The notes under the pieces are model-generated. The model ran no database searches. It was not told the DNA's origin and saw only the letters and a list, made by a program, of their open reading frames with translations. 64,000 bases of DNA from NCBI RefSeq assembly GCF_003967515.1, contig NZ_BIFQ01000002.1:2480001-2544000 (forward strand), read 5' to 3'. Every line of letters starts with the position of its first letter. The stretch's first letter is position 1. Positions 48,914 to 58,135 of the stretch are shown in pieces. The position numbers were made by a program, and so were the translations under genes. This stretch comes from Dictyobacter aurantiacus (GTDB taxonomy: Bacteria; Chloroflexota; Ktedonobacteria; Ktedonobacterales; Ktedonobacteraceae).

Positions 48914-50701
48914 TTACATCAGTTCATCTGCTGAATCTTCGTAATCGCCCTGCCACAGATTCCTCATCTCGGCGTTGGTTGCCAGCAATTCAGCCAGCGT
49001 GCCCGTGGCATCGACTTTCCCATCTTTGAGGACGATGATACGGTCGGCGCGCTGCATGGCGATGCGTCTATGGGTGACCACCAGGCAGGTGGCATCTTTA
49101 TGCTCGAAGATGCGTTGCCAGAGGGCGCGCTCGGTCTCGACGTCTAGCGCACTGGATAGGTCATCGATGACCAGCAGTTCGGCGTCGCGTACCAGCATGC
49201 GGGCCGCAGCCGTGCGTTGCACCTGGCCGCCTGAGAGCTTAACTCCGCGTGTGCCCACCGACGTTTCCAGTCCTTCCTCCAACGTTTCTACATCGTGTTC
49301 AAGCACGGCGCCGCGTATGGCGGTCTTGAGGGCTGCGTGGTCGTCGGGGAGGCCCAGCAGAATATTCTGCTTGAGCGTCTCGCTGAACAGGCGCGGTACC
49401 TGTGACGTATACGCCGCGCGGGGTGGCACAAAGAACGCGGCTGCGTTCTCCACTACCTGGCCGTTCCAGCGGATCTCACCTTTTTCCATTGGCAGCAGGC
49501 CCAGCAGTGTTTGCAAGAGTGTGGTCTTGCCCGAGCCGACGCGTCCCGTTACCACGGTCAGGGTGCCGCGGGATAAGCTCAGGTCCACCCCGGCAACACC
49601 ACGACCCGAATGAGGATGGAGATAGGTCAGTCCACGTACCTCCACGTGGTTAAGGCGATCCGACTCGTGGCGCATCGGTGCTGGCACGGCGGGTAGGGAA
49701 CCTTTCAAGTGCATAGGAGTGTGCTCCACCAACGTAGAGAGGGGGGCATCGCCCAGTAAGGCGCCCATGCGTTCAAAGGCGACCCCGGTCTGCTTATAGA
49801 CGGCCAGAAACTGGCCGATCCCCGAGGTAAAGTCGGCGATGAAGCTTAGATACGAGATGAACAGGGCAAAGTCGCCCACCGTCATACTGCCCCCACGTAT
49901 GCTGCTGGCGGCCAGCAACATAATCAAGCCTGTACCCAGGCTGGCCGTGTTGTTCGTGAGGGCGCTGAGAGCCTGCGTCGCCAGGCGATCGGTCAGCATG
50001 GTTGTACGACGCTGTTCGTTCAATCGCTGGAAGTGAGCCACGGTGCGCCCCTCAGCTCCGCTAGCCTGTACCGTCTGTACCGCGGCCAGGATATCACCGA
50101 TGGCACCGGTGACCTCACTGGTAGCCTGGCTGCTGGCGGCGCGATAGCGTCCCAATGCCGTACTGGCGCGCCGCGCTATGATCGCTACCACGATGAGCGG
50201 GACGATGGTGATCAGAGCCATACGAGCATTGATGCTCAGGAGCACGATAAACGCTACCACGGCAAACAGGCCCTGACCCACGATCTCATCGCTCCAGTCT
50301 ACGTTGTCCTCGGCCTGGTAGGCATCGTCGCGGAAGCGGCTGATAGCATCCCCGATAGAGTAGGGTAGGGCATAGGCACCGGGACGATCCAGGACTCGGC
50401 GCAGCAGGTTGCGGCGCAGCAGATTGCTCATGGTAAAGCGCATCATAATTTCGGCGGAGCCTGCGGTGAGCATCAGGATCACGCGGCAGACCGCGAGCAC
50501 TACCAGCAGGATGATGACTCCCATAGTGCCGCCGGGTAACTGTGCCTGCCCGGTCAGTGTATCGAAAAATGCGCGTGCGAGCAGACCTGCCACTAGAGCG
50601 GACAGGTTGAACGTGCCCCACAATGTTCCATGAAGCAGGTAGAGCCACAGCTTGTAGCGTACCATCTGTAACAGGTAGCGCCAGGTTGGGAGCTTGTTCA
50701 T
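48914..50701 (-). CDS. Heterodimeric ABC exporter, subunit with degenerate Walker B
   Basis: A 595-residue fused membrane/ATPase half-transporter. Six spans in the first 320 residues; ATPase with Walker A GRVGSGKTT, signature LSGGQ, Walker B LLVIDDLSSALD and His switch VVTHR. The residue after the Walker B Asp is Asp, not the catalytic Glu, so this subunit's own ATP site is weak or silent. It overlaps its partner by 4 bp (start at 50701). The pair resembles BmrC/BmrD or TM287/288 multidrug exporters. An acidic tail (GDYEDSADELM) ends the chain. Confidence 0.92.
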   Translation of the reverse strand: MNKLPTWRYLLQMVRYKLWLYLLHGTLWGTFNLSALVAGLLARAFFDTLTGQAQLPGGTMGVIILLVVLAVCRVILMLTAGSAEIMMRFTMSNLLRRNLLRRVLDRPGAYALPYSIGDAISRFRDDAYQAEDNVDWSDEIVGQGLFAVVAFIVLLSINARMALITIVPLIVVAIIARRASTALGRYRAASSQATSEVTGAIGDILAAVQTVQASGAEGRTVAHFQRLNEQRRTTMLTDRLATQALSALTNNTASLGTGLIMLLAASSIRGGSMTVGDFALFISYLSFIADFTSGIGQFLAVYKQTGVAFERMGALLGDAPLSTLVEHTPMHLKGSLPAVPAPMRHESDRLNHVEVRGLTYLHPHSGRGVAGVDLSLSRGTLTVVTGRVGSGKTTLLQTLLGLLPMEKGEIRWNGQVVENAAAFFVPPRAAYTSQVPRLFSETLKQNILLGLPDDHAALKTAIRGAVLEHDVETLEEGLETSVGTRGVKLSGGQVQRTAAARMLVRDAELLVIDDLSSALDVETERALWQRIFEHKDATCLVVTHRRIAMQRADRIIVLKDGKVDATGTLAELLATNAEMRNLWQGDYEDSADELM

Positions 50702-52452
50702 ATGCTAACCTCCTCTTTAGAGATCCGCAGCAATCCGGCGAAGCGCGAGCTGGGATCGGTGGCCAGGGTGAGGCGAGGTCCATGCTCGCGCACCTGTCCA
50801 TCCTCCATGACCAGAATATCGTCGGCGTACGTGATGGTCTCCAGTCGGTGCGCCACGATGATGCCCGTCCTGCCATCAAGCAAGCGACCAAGGGCGGCAT
50901 GCACCAGTCGATCCGTGGCCGGGTCCAGGCGCGAAGACGCTTCATCCAGGATTACCAGGTCAGGATCACGTAGCAGGATGCGCGCGCAGGCCAGCACCTG
51001 TGCCTGTCCATCGGAGAGTCCCACACCGCCAGACAGAAGCTGTGTATCCAATCCTTCCGGCAATTCTTGTAGCCATTCGCCCATTCCCAGAGTATCCAGC
51101 ACGGCGCGAATCTGCTCATCTGGTACGCTGGCGTCGAAGATGGTCAGGTTGTCACGCACGCTGGCATGGAAGAGGTGCACCTCCTGGGTGACCAGGCCGA
51201 TGCGTGCGCGTAGCGCTGAGAGATGAACTTCTCGTAGATCTACGCCTCCCAGGCGCACTGCTCCTGATGATGGATCATAGAAGCGCAGCAGAAGCCGTGT
51301 CAGCGTAGTTTTGCCGCTGCCGGTGTGCCCCACGACACCCAGCACGCGGCCCGGCGTCAGTGACACGCTGACATCGCGCAGCACCGGCGCGTCTTCGGCA
51401 TAATGAAAGGAGACTCCATCCAGTTCTACTGATAGGGGACCTGCTGGCAACTCGGTGCCAGGACCATCAAACACGCGCGGAGCTGTGTTCAAAAGCGCCT
51501 CAATGCGAGTCATGCTGGCATCGGCCTGTTGCAGATCCTGTATCTCGTTGCGGATCTGCTCGGTCGGCTGGCGCAGCATCTCGGTACACTGGAAGATCAG
51601 GTAGACCATGCCGATGGTCAGCGTACCTGATCTGAACAGGATGGCGCTCACGGCCAGGGCGGTTGCCGTGCCGAGTGCGAACATTCCCAGGCTGGTGGCG
51701 CCCAGACCGTAGCCCCACATCTGCGCCTTGCGGGTAATGGCTAGCCACGCGCGCATCAATTCAGCGCAGCGGCGCATCACAAACGCGCCTGCGCCGCTCG
51801 AACGAATATCCTGTAGCCCGGCCAGGTACTCTCCCAGGAAGCCATAGAAATCGGCGTTGGCCTGACGCTCAGCGGTCCAGGATGGTGTGGCGGCGGCGCG
51901 GATGCGCAGCATGATTGCCATGGCCAGCACCACAAAGGCGCTCAACCCCAGTCCTACGCGCCAGTCTACGTAATAGAGCAGACCAAGCACACCCAGCAGC
52001 AGGGCGCCGTTGCCAAGCACATAGACCACAAAGCGCGAGAAGAAGCGAGCCAGGGTCGCGACATCACCGTCCACTCGCTCGATCAGCTCGCCCGGCGTAT
52101 GAGCTGTGTGAAACCAGGCATCTAGCTGTAGCAAATGCTCGATAAGGTCAGCGCGCAGCATGTTGGTGGCCGTCCAGCTCACGCTCTCGGCTACATAGGT
52201 CTCAGCGACCGCCAATCCCTGTCCCGCCAGGGCCAGGCCCATGGTCAGCAGAGCCAGCAGGATCAGTTTGTTGAGATTGCCGCCAGAGACGGCCTGATCG
52301 ATGAAGTAGCTGGTTATCAATGGTGTGGCTACCTGCACAGCGATGGTGGCGCACAGGATAGTACCCAGCAGCACCATCCATGGCCAGCGAGGCCCGAGAT
52401 AGCGGGTCAGCAGCCGCCGATAGCGGTTTAAGGTCTGAAATGGGTGCATCAA
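50698..52452 (-). CDS. Heterodimeric ABC exporter, subunit with noncanonical signature
   Basis: A 584-residue partner of the preceding gene. Six spans (WPWMVLLGTILCATIAVQVATPLITSYF, in part CATIAVQVATPLITS); Walker A GHTGSGKTT, Walker B LVILDEASS with the catalytic Glu, His switch IVAHR and signature LSDGQ in place of LSGGQ. Since each ATP site combines Walker motifs of one subunit with the signature of the other, LSDGQ here faces the Glu-less site of the partner. This is the pattern of one degenerate and one active site. First gene of the two-gene operon; substrate unknown. Confidence 0.92.
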   Translation of the reverse strand: MMHPFQTLNRYRRLLTRYLGPRWPWMVLLGTILCATIAVQVATPLITSYFIDQAVSGGNLNKLILLALLTMGLALAGQGLAVAETYVAESVSWTATNMLRADLIEHLLQLDAWFHTAHTPGELIERVDGDVATLARFFSRFVVYVLGNGALLLGVLGLLYYVDWRVGLGLSAFVVLAMAIMLRIRAAATPSWTAERQANADFYGFLGEYLAGLQDIRSSGAGAFVMRRCAELMRAWLAITRKAQMWGYGLGATSLGMFALGTATALAVSAILFRSGTLTIGMVYLIFQCTEMLRQPTEQIRNEIQDLQQADASMTRIEALLNTAPRVFDGPGTELPAGPLSVELDGVSFHYAEDAPVLRDVSVSLTPGRVLGVVGHTGSGKTTLTRLLLRFYDPSSGAVRLGGVDLREVHLSALRARIGLVTQEVHLFHASVRDNLTIFDASVPDEQIRAVLDTLGMGEWLQELPEGLDTQLLSGGVGLSDGQAQVLACARILLRDPDLVILDEASSRLDPATDRLVHAALGRLLDGRTGIIVAHRLETITYADDILVMEDGQVREHGPRLTLATDPSSRFAGLLRISKEEVSI

Positions 52453-53245
52453 ACCCCCCTCATCTCGCCGCGGGCGGCAGCTAAGTGAACAGAAAAAGAG
52501 AAGGAGACGTTTGGATTGCGTCTTAAACGAATATACATGCAGCTAATGTATTCCTTTTGCTCAATGAAGCATCGTAAATGCACTTCAAATCATGAATGCA
52601 CGCGCTTTGCGCATACAGTATGATGATGCTCGATACACACAGAAAATAGCCAGCACAAAGATATGGTGGCTATGCAGGGGGGGAGCGATGATGCTAAAAG
52701 GAAGGCAATGCCATAACTTGCCCATAGTGATAAGCAAGCAAGCAAAAAAAGCCCTACGAGGCTAAGTGGGCTGGTAGTAGGTGCCGAAAGAGAGGTCTAC
52801 AGAAAAGAGTTGATCCGTAGCGTATCTTTAGAAAAGGCAAGTGAATATGGTCGTGCCAATAGAAGCAAATCCATGTAATGAATCGCCTGCGAACGACCGT
52901 GGTAACCGTGGACACAGCTCACTTAGTTTAGCAACAAGGCCCTGGCTGTGAATGAATGCATGGTGAACAGTACCTCCAAAATTAAGATAGATGAATTTTA
53001 ACCTATCTTTAGATGAAAGTCAAGCATTTTTATCTGCCTGCAGGTTTTTTTCATTTTCCTCTTTGGCGCCTACGGCGTCGGGTTGGGAGTGTGTGCGGCG
53101 GACGGCTGCAGCCGTCCGCCGCACACACGTGAAAGAATGTACATCGTATCGCTTGCTCGTGATCTCCCAATGATCTCTGGACGAAAATGAAAAGTTCTAA
53201 TTTGCCTGCTCTGTTGATGAGAGGTAAGCAGGCAGATCGTCACGG
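52453..53245. other. Gene-free stretch, 0.79 kb
   Basis: No gene with a ribosome site or family-like sequence is visible. The area is mid-AT, with short AAGCAAGCAAGC repeats near 52732-52745. It holds the perfect 40-bp palindrome at 53089-53128, listed separately, and the promoter of the ABC exporter. Confidence 0.5.
53089..53128. repeat. Perfect 40-bp palindrome
   Basis: Arms of 20 bp without loop bases (53089-53108 and 53109-53128), very GC-rich, centre CTGCAG. It follows the J-domain gene stop (53246, minus strand) by about 120 bp and may end that transcript. It is similar in kind to the 78-bp and 72-bp repeats. Confidence 0.8.
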
Positions 53246-53791
53246 CTAGCGGGTGGCGCGGTATGCCTGCAGGAGTGTATAGGCATTTTGGAGCTTTTTG
53301 AACGATGCTTCGTCGCCACCTGTATCTGGATGATAACTTTTGGCAAGCTGACGATAACGCTGTTTGAGATCCTCGGACGTGAAGCCTTGCTGCAACTCAA
53401 AGATGTGTAGAGCATGCTCCAGGCCAGCTTGCGAGATACGGTATGGCTCCGCGTGAAAGTTGTAGTACTGCTGTTCTGCCCGTAGAGTAGCTTCCTGTAG
53501 TAGCGTTTCAAGCGGGGCAGACAACGTGAACCAGGAAGCAAAGTGTAGCAATAAGTGTTTGTGCAGGCACCAATAGTTACCCTTGACACTATAACGTTCA
53601 TCGATCTGGTAGAGCTCAGCGTATTCAGGACGAAGGCGATAGGCATTGATGGCTTTGCGTAGAGCCGCAAAGGCTTCTTTGACGGATTGGCGCACCTCCC
53701 GATTACGCGAGTTCACACCGTGGTCCTCGATATGAAGCGTATAATAATCATTTCCCACAGCATAGATATTTTTTACACGTAATGGATACAT
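53246..53791 (-). CDS. Protein with C-terminal J domain
   Basis: A 181-residue protein. Residues 1-115 form an unrecognised domain (NIYAVGNDYYTLHIEDHGVNSRNREVRQ in part, NDYYTLHIEDHGVNSR; YWCLHKHLLLHFASWFTLS in part, HKHLLLHFASWF). Residues 120-180 are a J domain, with FTSEDLKQRYRQLAKSYHPDTGG and the essential HPD tripeptide (in part RYRQLAKSYHPD). It should stimulate an Hsp70/DnaK ATPase and direct it to a partner bound by the N-terminal part. The Gly/Phe and zinc regions of DnaJ are absent. Monocistronic. Confidence 0.85.
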   Translation of the reverse strand: MYPLRVKNIYAVGNDYYTLHIEDHGVNSRNREVRQSVKEAFAALRKAINAYRLRPEYAELYQIDERYSVKGNYWCLHKHLLLHFASWFTLSAPLETLLQEATLRAEQQYYNFHAEPYRISQAGLEHALHIFELQQGFTSEDLKQRYRQLAKSYHPDTGGDEASFKKLQNAYTLLQAYRATR

Positions 53792-53909
53792 TGGTTACCT
53801 TCAACCACAATGCCTCGTGGTTCTTCTCTCTTCTGGTTTGGCGATTGACATACAAATAGGAATTATATCACTTTCTCACCTTGAGGAGTTTGTTTGCTAT
53901 CGTTATGCA

Positions 53910-53958
53910 TTGACAAAAGTGAATTTCGCATGTTACATTTGTTTTACATCGTTGTAAA
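53910..53958 (+). promoter_or_regulatory. GH43 gene promoter with palindrome
   Basis: TTGACA (53910-53915), a 17-bp spacer and TTACAT (53933-53938, preceded by TG) form a good promoter. A palindrome, TTTACA-TCGT-TGTAAA (53943-53958), lies directly downstream at the start site, suggesting a repressor. GGAGGATC occurs further on, and AAAGGAG just before the ATG at 54013. Confidence 0.6.
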
Positions 53959-54012
53959 TATCAAAAAAGAATATGTGCACGGAGGATCTATTTTCAGGCA
54001 AAGGAGCTGCAT

Positions 54013-56643
54013 ATGTCGCGACTATTTACAATAGCGAAGGCAGCGCTATTGAAACCAGCTTATGGTTATAGTGTTATTCCACTGGTTGTGCTTCTGATTT
54101 GTTCGCTGTCTGGTAGCGCGCAAGCCAGTACTACAACCCGTACTGCCTCACAACCAGCTGCTACGCAGGCTGGTGCTACCTATAGCAATCCGATTATTTC
54201 TCAGACCCTACCGGATCCATCCATCATTAAGGGACTTGATGGATATTACTATGTTATCGCTACCTCAGACCGCTGGGAGGACGGATCGTACCATCTCTTG
54301 CCGATCCATCGCTCTACTGATCTGGTACACTGGCAGTTTGTAGGTGACGCCATGGCTTCCCGACCTGATTGGGTAGATCCCAATGCTGGTTTGTGGGCGC
54401 CCGACATCCAGTATTTCAACCATAAATACTATATGTATTACACGGCTTCGTCCACCAAAGCCCTGCCCAAATATGGTACTCCCGCTGGTCCCAGCTCGAT
54501 AGGCGTGGCGGTCGCTGACAGCCTGGCCGGTCCGTGGCAGGATGCGGGTCCTTCAGCTGGTGGTAGTTTCCAGCATGGACCGATTGTGCCGCCGCGCTCC
54601 TGTGTCTTTAACACCGATCCCAATTGCTACTACTGGACCATTGATCCGGCGGTCTTTACCGATCACGATGGCCAGCGCTACATGTACTATGGTAGCTTCT
54701 TTGGCGGCACGGTGGTTCAGAAGCTGGCATCTGATGGTCTGCAGGTGACTGGATCCGTGTACCAGGTTGGACACTGGGATCATTATGAGGGTACGTATGT
54801 CATACGCCACGATGTAAACGGCAAGGCATACTACTACGACTTCTCCTCTTCGGCCAATTGCTGTAATGGTCCTGAGAGCCCCTATAGCGTCGTAGTGAGC
54901 CGTGCCACCTCGCCGCTGGGACCATTTGTCGATCAGAATGGTTTCCCGATGGTGACGCCGACCGGACAGCCTGTTCCGACACAGCGTCCTTCTACCGATC
55001 CAGCAGGAGTTAACAGCGGGGCGCAAGGTGGTGGTTATCCCACACTCAAGCAGAACGGCAACAAGTGGCGCGGCGTGGGACATAACGCCATCATCACCGA
55101 CCTTGCCGGGCAGGATTGGATCATCTATCACGGCGTCGATGAGAACAACGGTTGGGTTAATGGTTCGGGCATCTCTTATCGCCAGTTGCTGATGGATCGT
55201 ATCGACTGGACGGCTGATGGCTGGCCGATCGTCAATGATGGCAAGGGTCCATCGCTTACCAACGTCGCACCGATAACCACGCCAACCTTTGGCGATAACT
55301 TCAATACCGCTAACAATAGTGATCTGAGCACCAACTGGCAAACGGCGGGCGGAAACTGGCAGGTCGTCAGCGGCGATATGACCGCTGGTGGTTACGTAGC
55401 GCAAAAGAGCGCAAATGGCCAGGCACTGCTTGTCAGCCAGAAGACGGTTCCTCAGGGCGAGCGTACCGATTTCAATCTGCGTCTGGAAAAAGCTGGAAGC
55501 AACGGACGCTATGGTGGTTTTGTTTCTTATGTACAAAAAGGTCAGGGCAACGCCCAGGGAACCTTTATCTCTGCCTTCATTGATCCTGTCCACAACACGT
55601 TAGTTACTGCCGCGTATCAGAACGGGCATGTGATCCAGCAGGAGCAATCCACACCGCTACCGGCCGGCTTTGATCCTACGGACTGGCACTACCTGACCAT
55701 CGATGATACGACCAGCCAGCCCGGGTTAGCAAGCTACCGCTTCACCGTCTCGGACTCGCAGCGTGATCCGGTTGCGGTACAGGAGCGAGCGTTCCCCGCT
55801 TCCTTCCGCCACAACGATGGCAATGTTGGCTTTATCACCGAGAATGCTACGGCCGACTTCGACAATATAACCACGGCGCCTCTGACGCATCATGTGGCCC
55901 CGTCACAGCAGGTACCGGCAGCAGGTACCCCGCTTGCTCAGTACTCCGATGAGTTCAATGGCGCGCTGGGATCGCAATGGTCATGGGTACGTGAAGATCC
56001 CACACGGCATTCACTGGCGAATGGGCAACTCTCGATCACCATCAATGGGGATCTCTATCGTAACGCCAACAACGCCACCAACCTGCTGTTGGAGAATGCT
56101 CCCGCTGGTAACTACATGATGGAAACGAAGATGACCTTCGATCCAAACACCAACTATCAGCAGGCAGGCCTGCTCGTCTATAGCGATGATGATCACTATA
56201 TCAAGGTGGGTGTCACGCACCATGAATCGCTGAACAAGGTTATTGCCGGTCATGAAAACCTGGACCCGACTCCAGGGGATCAAACCAGCTGCGATGTGCA
56301 GCCAGCGGCTGGCAGCAATGTTGCCATCAAGACCTACACGGCGCAGCAGTGTCCATTAGAGGGTGAGAGCTGGGATTACCTCTCGAATCCCAATCCGACC
56401 GTGAATGGTAGCACAGCCACCAATCCAACGGTCACTACCTGGCTGCGCGTCTATCGGACCGGCAACGTCTATACACCATATAGCAGCCTGGATGATGTGC
56501 ACTGGGTGAAAGGGAATTCGTGGGATCTGAATCCTGCCTCGGCAGCTTATCCCATCAAGATTGGCCTGTTTGCCTTCTCGGCTGGACCGGTCAATACCAT
56601 TCCCGCGAAATTTGATTACGTTCACGTCTATAATCAGCCTTAA
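54013..56643 (+). CDS. Secreted GH43-family arabinanase/xylosidase-like enzyme
   Basis: An 876-residue exported enzyme. The signal peptide ends near SAQAS (about 39). The five-bladed GH43 domain (about 55-420) has base Asp68 (TLPDPSII), pKa-setting Asp211 (WTIDPAVF) and acid Glu259 (HYEGTYV). Two beta-sandwich modules follow: a LamG-like one (about 430-635; FGDNFNTANNSDL) and a DUF1349-like module (about 650-876; DEFNGALGSQWSWVRED in part, DEFNGALGSQWSW). The latter has the Tyr/Asp-rich YSDDDHYIKVGV motif common in xylosidase C-terminal domains. It likely debranches arabinoxylan or arabinan outside the cell. A strong intrinsic terminator follows. Confidence 0.9.
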   Translation: MSRLFTIAKAALLKPAYGYSVIPLVVLLICSLSGSAQASTTTRTASQPAATQAGATYSNPIISQTLPDPSIIKGLDGYYYVIATSDRWEDGSYHLLPIHRSTDLVHWQFVGDAMASRPDWVDPNAGLWAPDIQYFNHKYYMYYTASSTKALPKYGTPAGPSSIGVAVADSLAGPWQDAGPSAGGSFQHGPIVPPRSCVFNTDPNCYYWTIDPAVFTDHDGQRYMYYGSFFGGTVVQKLASDGLQVTGSVYQVGHWDHYEGTYVIRHDVNGKAYYYDFSSSANCCNGPESPYSVVVSRATSPLGPFVDQNGFPMVTPTGQPVPTQRPSTDPAGVNSGAQGGGYPTLKQNGNKWRGVGHNAIITDLAGQDWIIYHGVDENNGWVNGSGISYRQLLMDRIDWTADGWPIVNDGKGPSLTNVAPITTPTFGDNFNTANNSDLSTNWQTAGGNWQVVSGDMTAGGYVAQKSANGQALLVSQKTVPQGERTDFNLRLEKAGSNGRYGGFVSYVQKGQGNAQGTFISAFIDPVHNTLVTAAYQNGHVIQQEQSTPLPAGFDPTDWHYLTIDDTTSQPGLASYRFTVSDSQRDPVAVQERAFPASFRHNDGNVGFITENATADFDNITTAPLTHHVAPSQQVPAAGTPLAQYSDEFNGALGSQWSWVREDPTRHSLANGQLSITINGDLYRNANNATNLLLENAPAGNYMMETKMTFDPNTNYQQAGLLVYSDDDHYIKVGVTHHESLNKVIAGHENLDPTPGDQTSCDVQPAAGSNVAIKTYTAQQCPLEGESWDYLSNPNPTVNGSTATNPTVTTWLRVYRTGNVYTPYSSLDDVHWVKGNSWDLNPASAAYPIKIGLFAFSAGPVNTIPAKFDYVHVYNQP

Positions 56644-56661
56644 TCTCCTGTTAAGCTAGCG

Positions 56662-56696
56662 AAGGAGCGGTCGGAATCACCCGACCGCTCCTTTTT
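56662..56696 (+). terminator. Intrinsic terminator of the GH43 gene
   Basis: AAGGAGCGGTCGG (56662-56674) pairs with its complement (56681-56693) around a 6-nt loop, followed by a T-run (56692-56696). It starts 19 bp after the stop codon. It is the clearest rho-independent terminator in the window. Confidence 0.9.
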
Positions 56697-56724
56697 GTAT
56701 GCTTCAACTATGTGCATACCGCGT

Positions 56725-58017
56725 TCATAACTTTAGAGTCTTTTCGACGTTTGCCCTGGTGGATGACGGCAGCCCGGTAAAATCCAGGGTACTGAAATAG
56801 TCTGCCAGGGTTTCCGCGCGCCTGATCAACTGGATGTCGCCGTTCTCTTTTAATAACAACTCGGCCGAGCGCAGCTTCCCATTGTAATTAAAGCCCATCG
56901 CGTGTCCATGGGCGCCGGTATCATGGATGATCAGTGTATCACCAATGCTGACTTCTGGTAAATCTCGATCGATGGCGAATTTGTCAAAGTTCTCGCACAG
57001 TGAGCCGACCACGTCGTAGGTGTGTGTGCGCGGCTGTGTGTCTCGGCCCAGGACGGTAATGTGGTGATAGGCGCCGTACAGAGCCGGACGCATGAGGTTG
57101 GTCATACAAGCGTCGAGCCCGATATAGTCTTTATAGGTCTCTTTTTTGTGCAGCGCCGTAGTAACCAGGTAGCCATGGGGACCGGTGATCAGTCGGCCAC
57201 ACTCCATAACGAGCTTTAAGGGGTGCAGACCGTTGTTGACGATCTTGCGCTCATAGAGCGCTTTGAGCTGGCGAGAAAACACGGCCAGATCGAACGCTTC
57301 CTGCTCCGGTCGGTAGGGAATGCCGATGCCACCGCCCAGGTTGGCGAACGAGAAGGTGATGCCTATCTTGCGGGAAAGCTCAATGATCAGATCGAACAGC
57401 ATGCTGGCAGTCTCAACAAAGTATTGCGGGTTGAGTTCGTTGGACGCGATCATCGCGTGCAGTCCGAAACGGCGCACCCCCTTCTGCTTCATCAGCGCGT
57501 AGGCCTGAAACAGCTGATCGTAGGTCAGCCCATATTTAGCATCCTTCGGATTGCCAATGATAGTGTTGCCCTCCCGCAGCGGCCCCGGATTGTAGCGGAA
57601 GCTGATCAGATCTGGAAGCCCGGCGTGTTGCTCTAGATACTCAATATGGCTGATATCATCCAGGTTGATGATGGCGCCCATCTCTTTAGCCTGGCGATAT
57701 TCTTTGGCCGGAGTTTCATTTGAGGTGAACATAATATCCTCGCCTGTCAGGCCGACGCTCGCGGCCAGCAGCAGTTCCGGTAGCGAACTGCAGTCGGCCC
57801 CAAAGCCTTTTTCCTTGATGATCTGTAGAATATAGGGATTGGGGAGCGCCTTCACCGCGAAGAAGTTGATAAAGTTATCGGCCCAGGCAAAGGCCTGTTT
57901 GAGATTACGAATCGACTGGCGAATGCCTCTTTCGTCATAAATATGAAATGGGGTTGGATATCGTTCAATGATTTTTTCAAGTTGTCTCTGGGTCAAAGGA
58001 AACTGCTTTTCTGCCAT
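56725..58017 (-). CDS. lysA: Diaminopimelate decarboxylase-like PLP enzyme
   Basis: A 430-residue group IV (alanine-racemase-fold) decarboxylase. The PLP Lys lies in FFAVKALPNP, the phosphate loop in NLGGGIGIPY, and the C-terminal catalytic Cys region in VGSLCENFDKFA. GHAMGFNYNGKLRSAELL (in part GHAMGFNYNG) is typical of LysA. It would make lysine from meso-diaminopimelate. The usual EPGR is CGRLI here, and the N-terminal 25 residues differ from classic LysA. A related decarboxylase in a secondary pathway is therefore possible. Monocistronic and convergent with GH43. Confidence 0.85.
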   Translation of the reverse strand: MAEKQFPLTQRQLEKIIERYPTPFHIYDERGIRQSIRNLKQAFAWADNFINFFAVKALPNPYILQIIKEKGFGADCSSLPELLLAASVGLTGEDIMFTSNETPAKEYRQAKEMGAIINLDDISHIEYLEQHAGLPDLISFRYNPGPLREGNTIIGNPKDAKYGLTYDQLFQAYALMKQKGVRRFGLHAMIASNELNPQYFVETASMLFDLIIELSRKIGITFSFANLGGGIGIPYRPEQEAFDLAVFSRQLKALYERKIVNNGLHPLKLVMECGRLITGPHGYLVTTALHKKETYKDYIGLDACMTNLMRPALYGAYHHITVLGRDTQPRTHTYDVVGSLCENFDKFAIDRDLPEVSIGDTLIIHDTGAHGHAMGFNYNGKLRSAELLLKENGDIQLIRRAETLADYFSTLDFTGLPSSTRANVEKTLKL

Positions 58018-58091
58018 CTATCCATCCTTAGAGCATGTTGATCTTTAAATAGTATCACAGCTTAATGTGTTATGATACATCGTTGTGCCCG

Positions 58092-58122
58092 CAAAAACTC
58101 TCCTGGTAATGACTTACCAGGA
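58092..58122 (-). terminator. Intrinsic terminator of the membrane-anchored hydrolase gene
   Basis: TCCTGGTAA (58101-58109) pairs with its complement (58114-58122) around TGAC. On the minus strand the stem is followed by GAGAGTTTTTGC, a short T-run. It begins 13 bp past the stop at 58136. Confidence 0.75.
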
Positions 58123-58135
58123 TTGAACCAGCGGT

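Noticed and set aside
54553..55593. 346-codon minus-strand frame inside the GH43 gene
   Set aside because: Shadow of the GH43 coding sequence; no ribosome site or domain features.
58071..58080. TATGATACAT upstream of the lysA-like gene as a regulon member
   Set aside because: Only one half-site matches; the following bases do not pair. Likely chance in AT-rich DNA.
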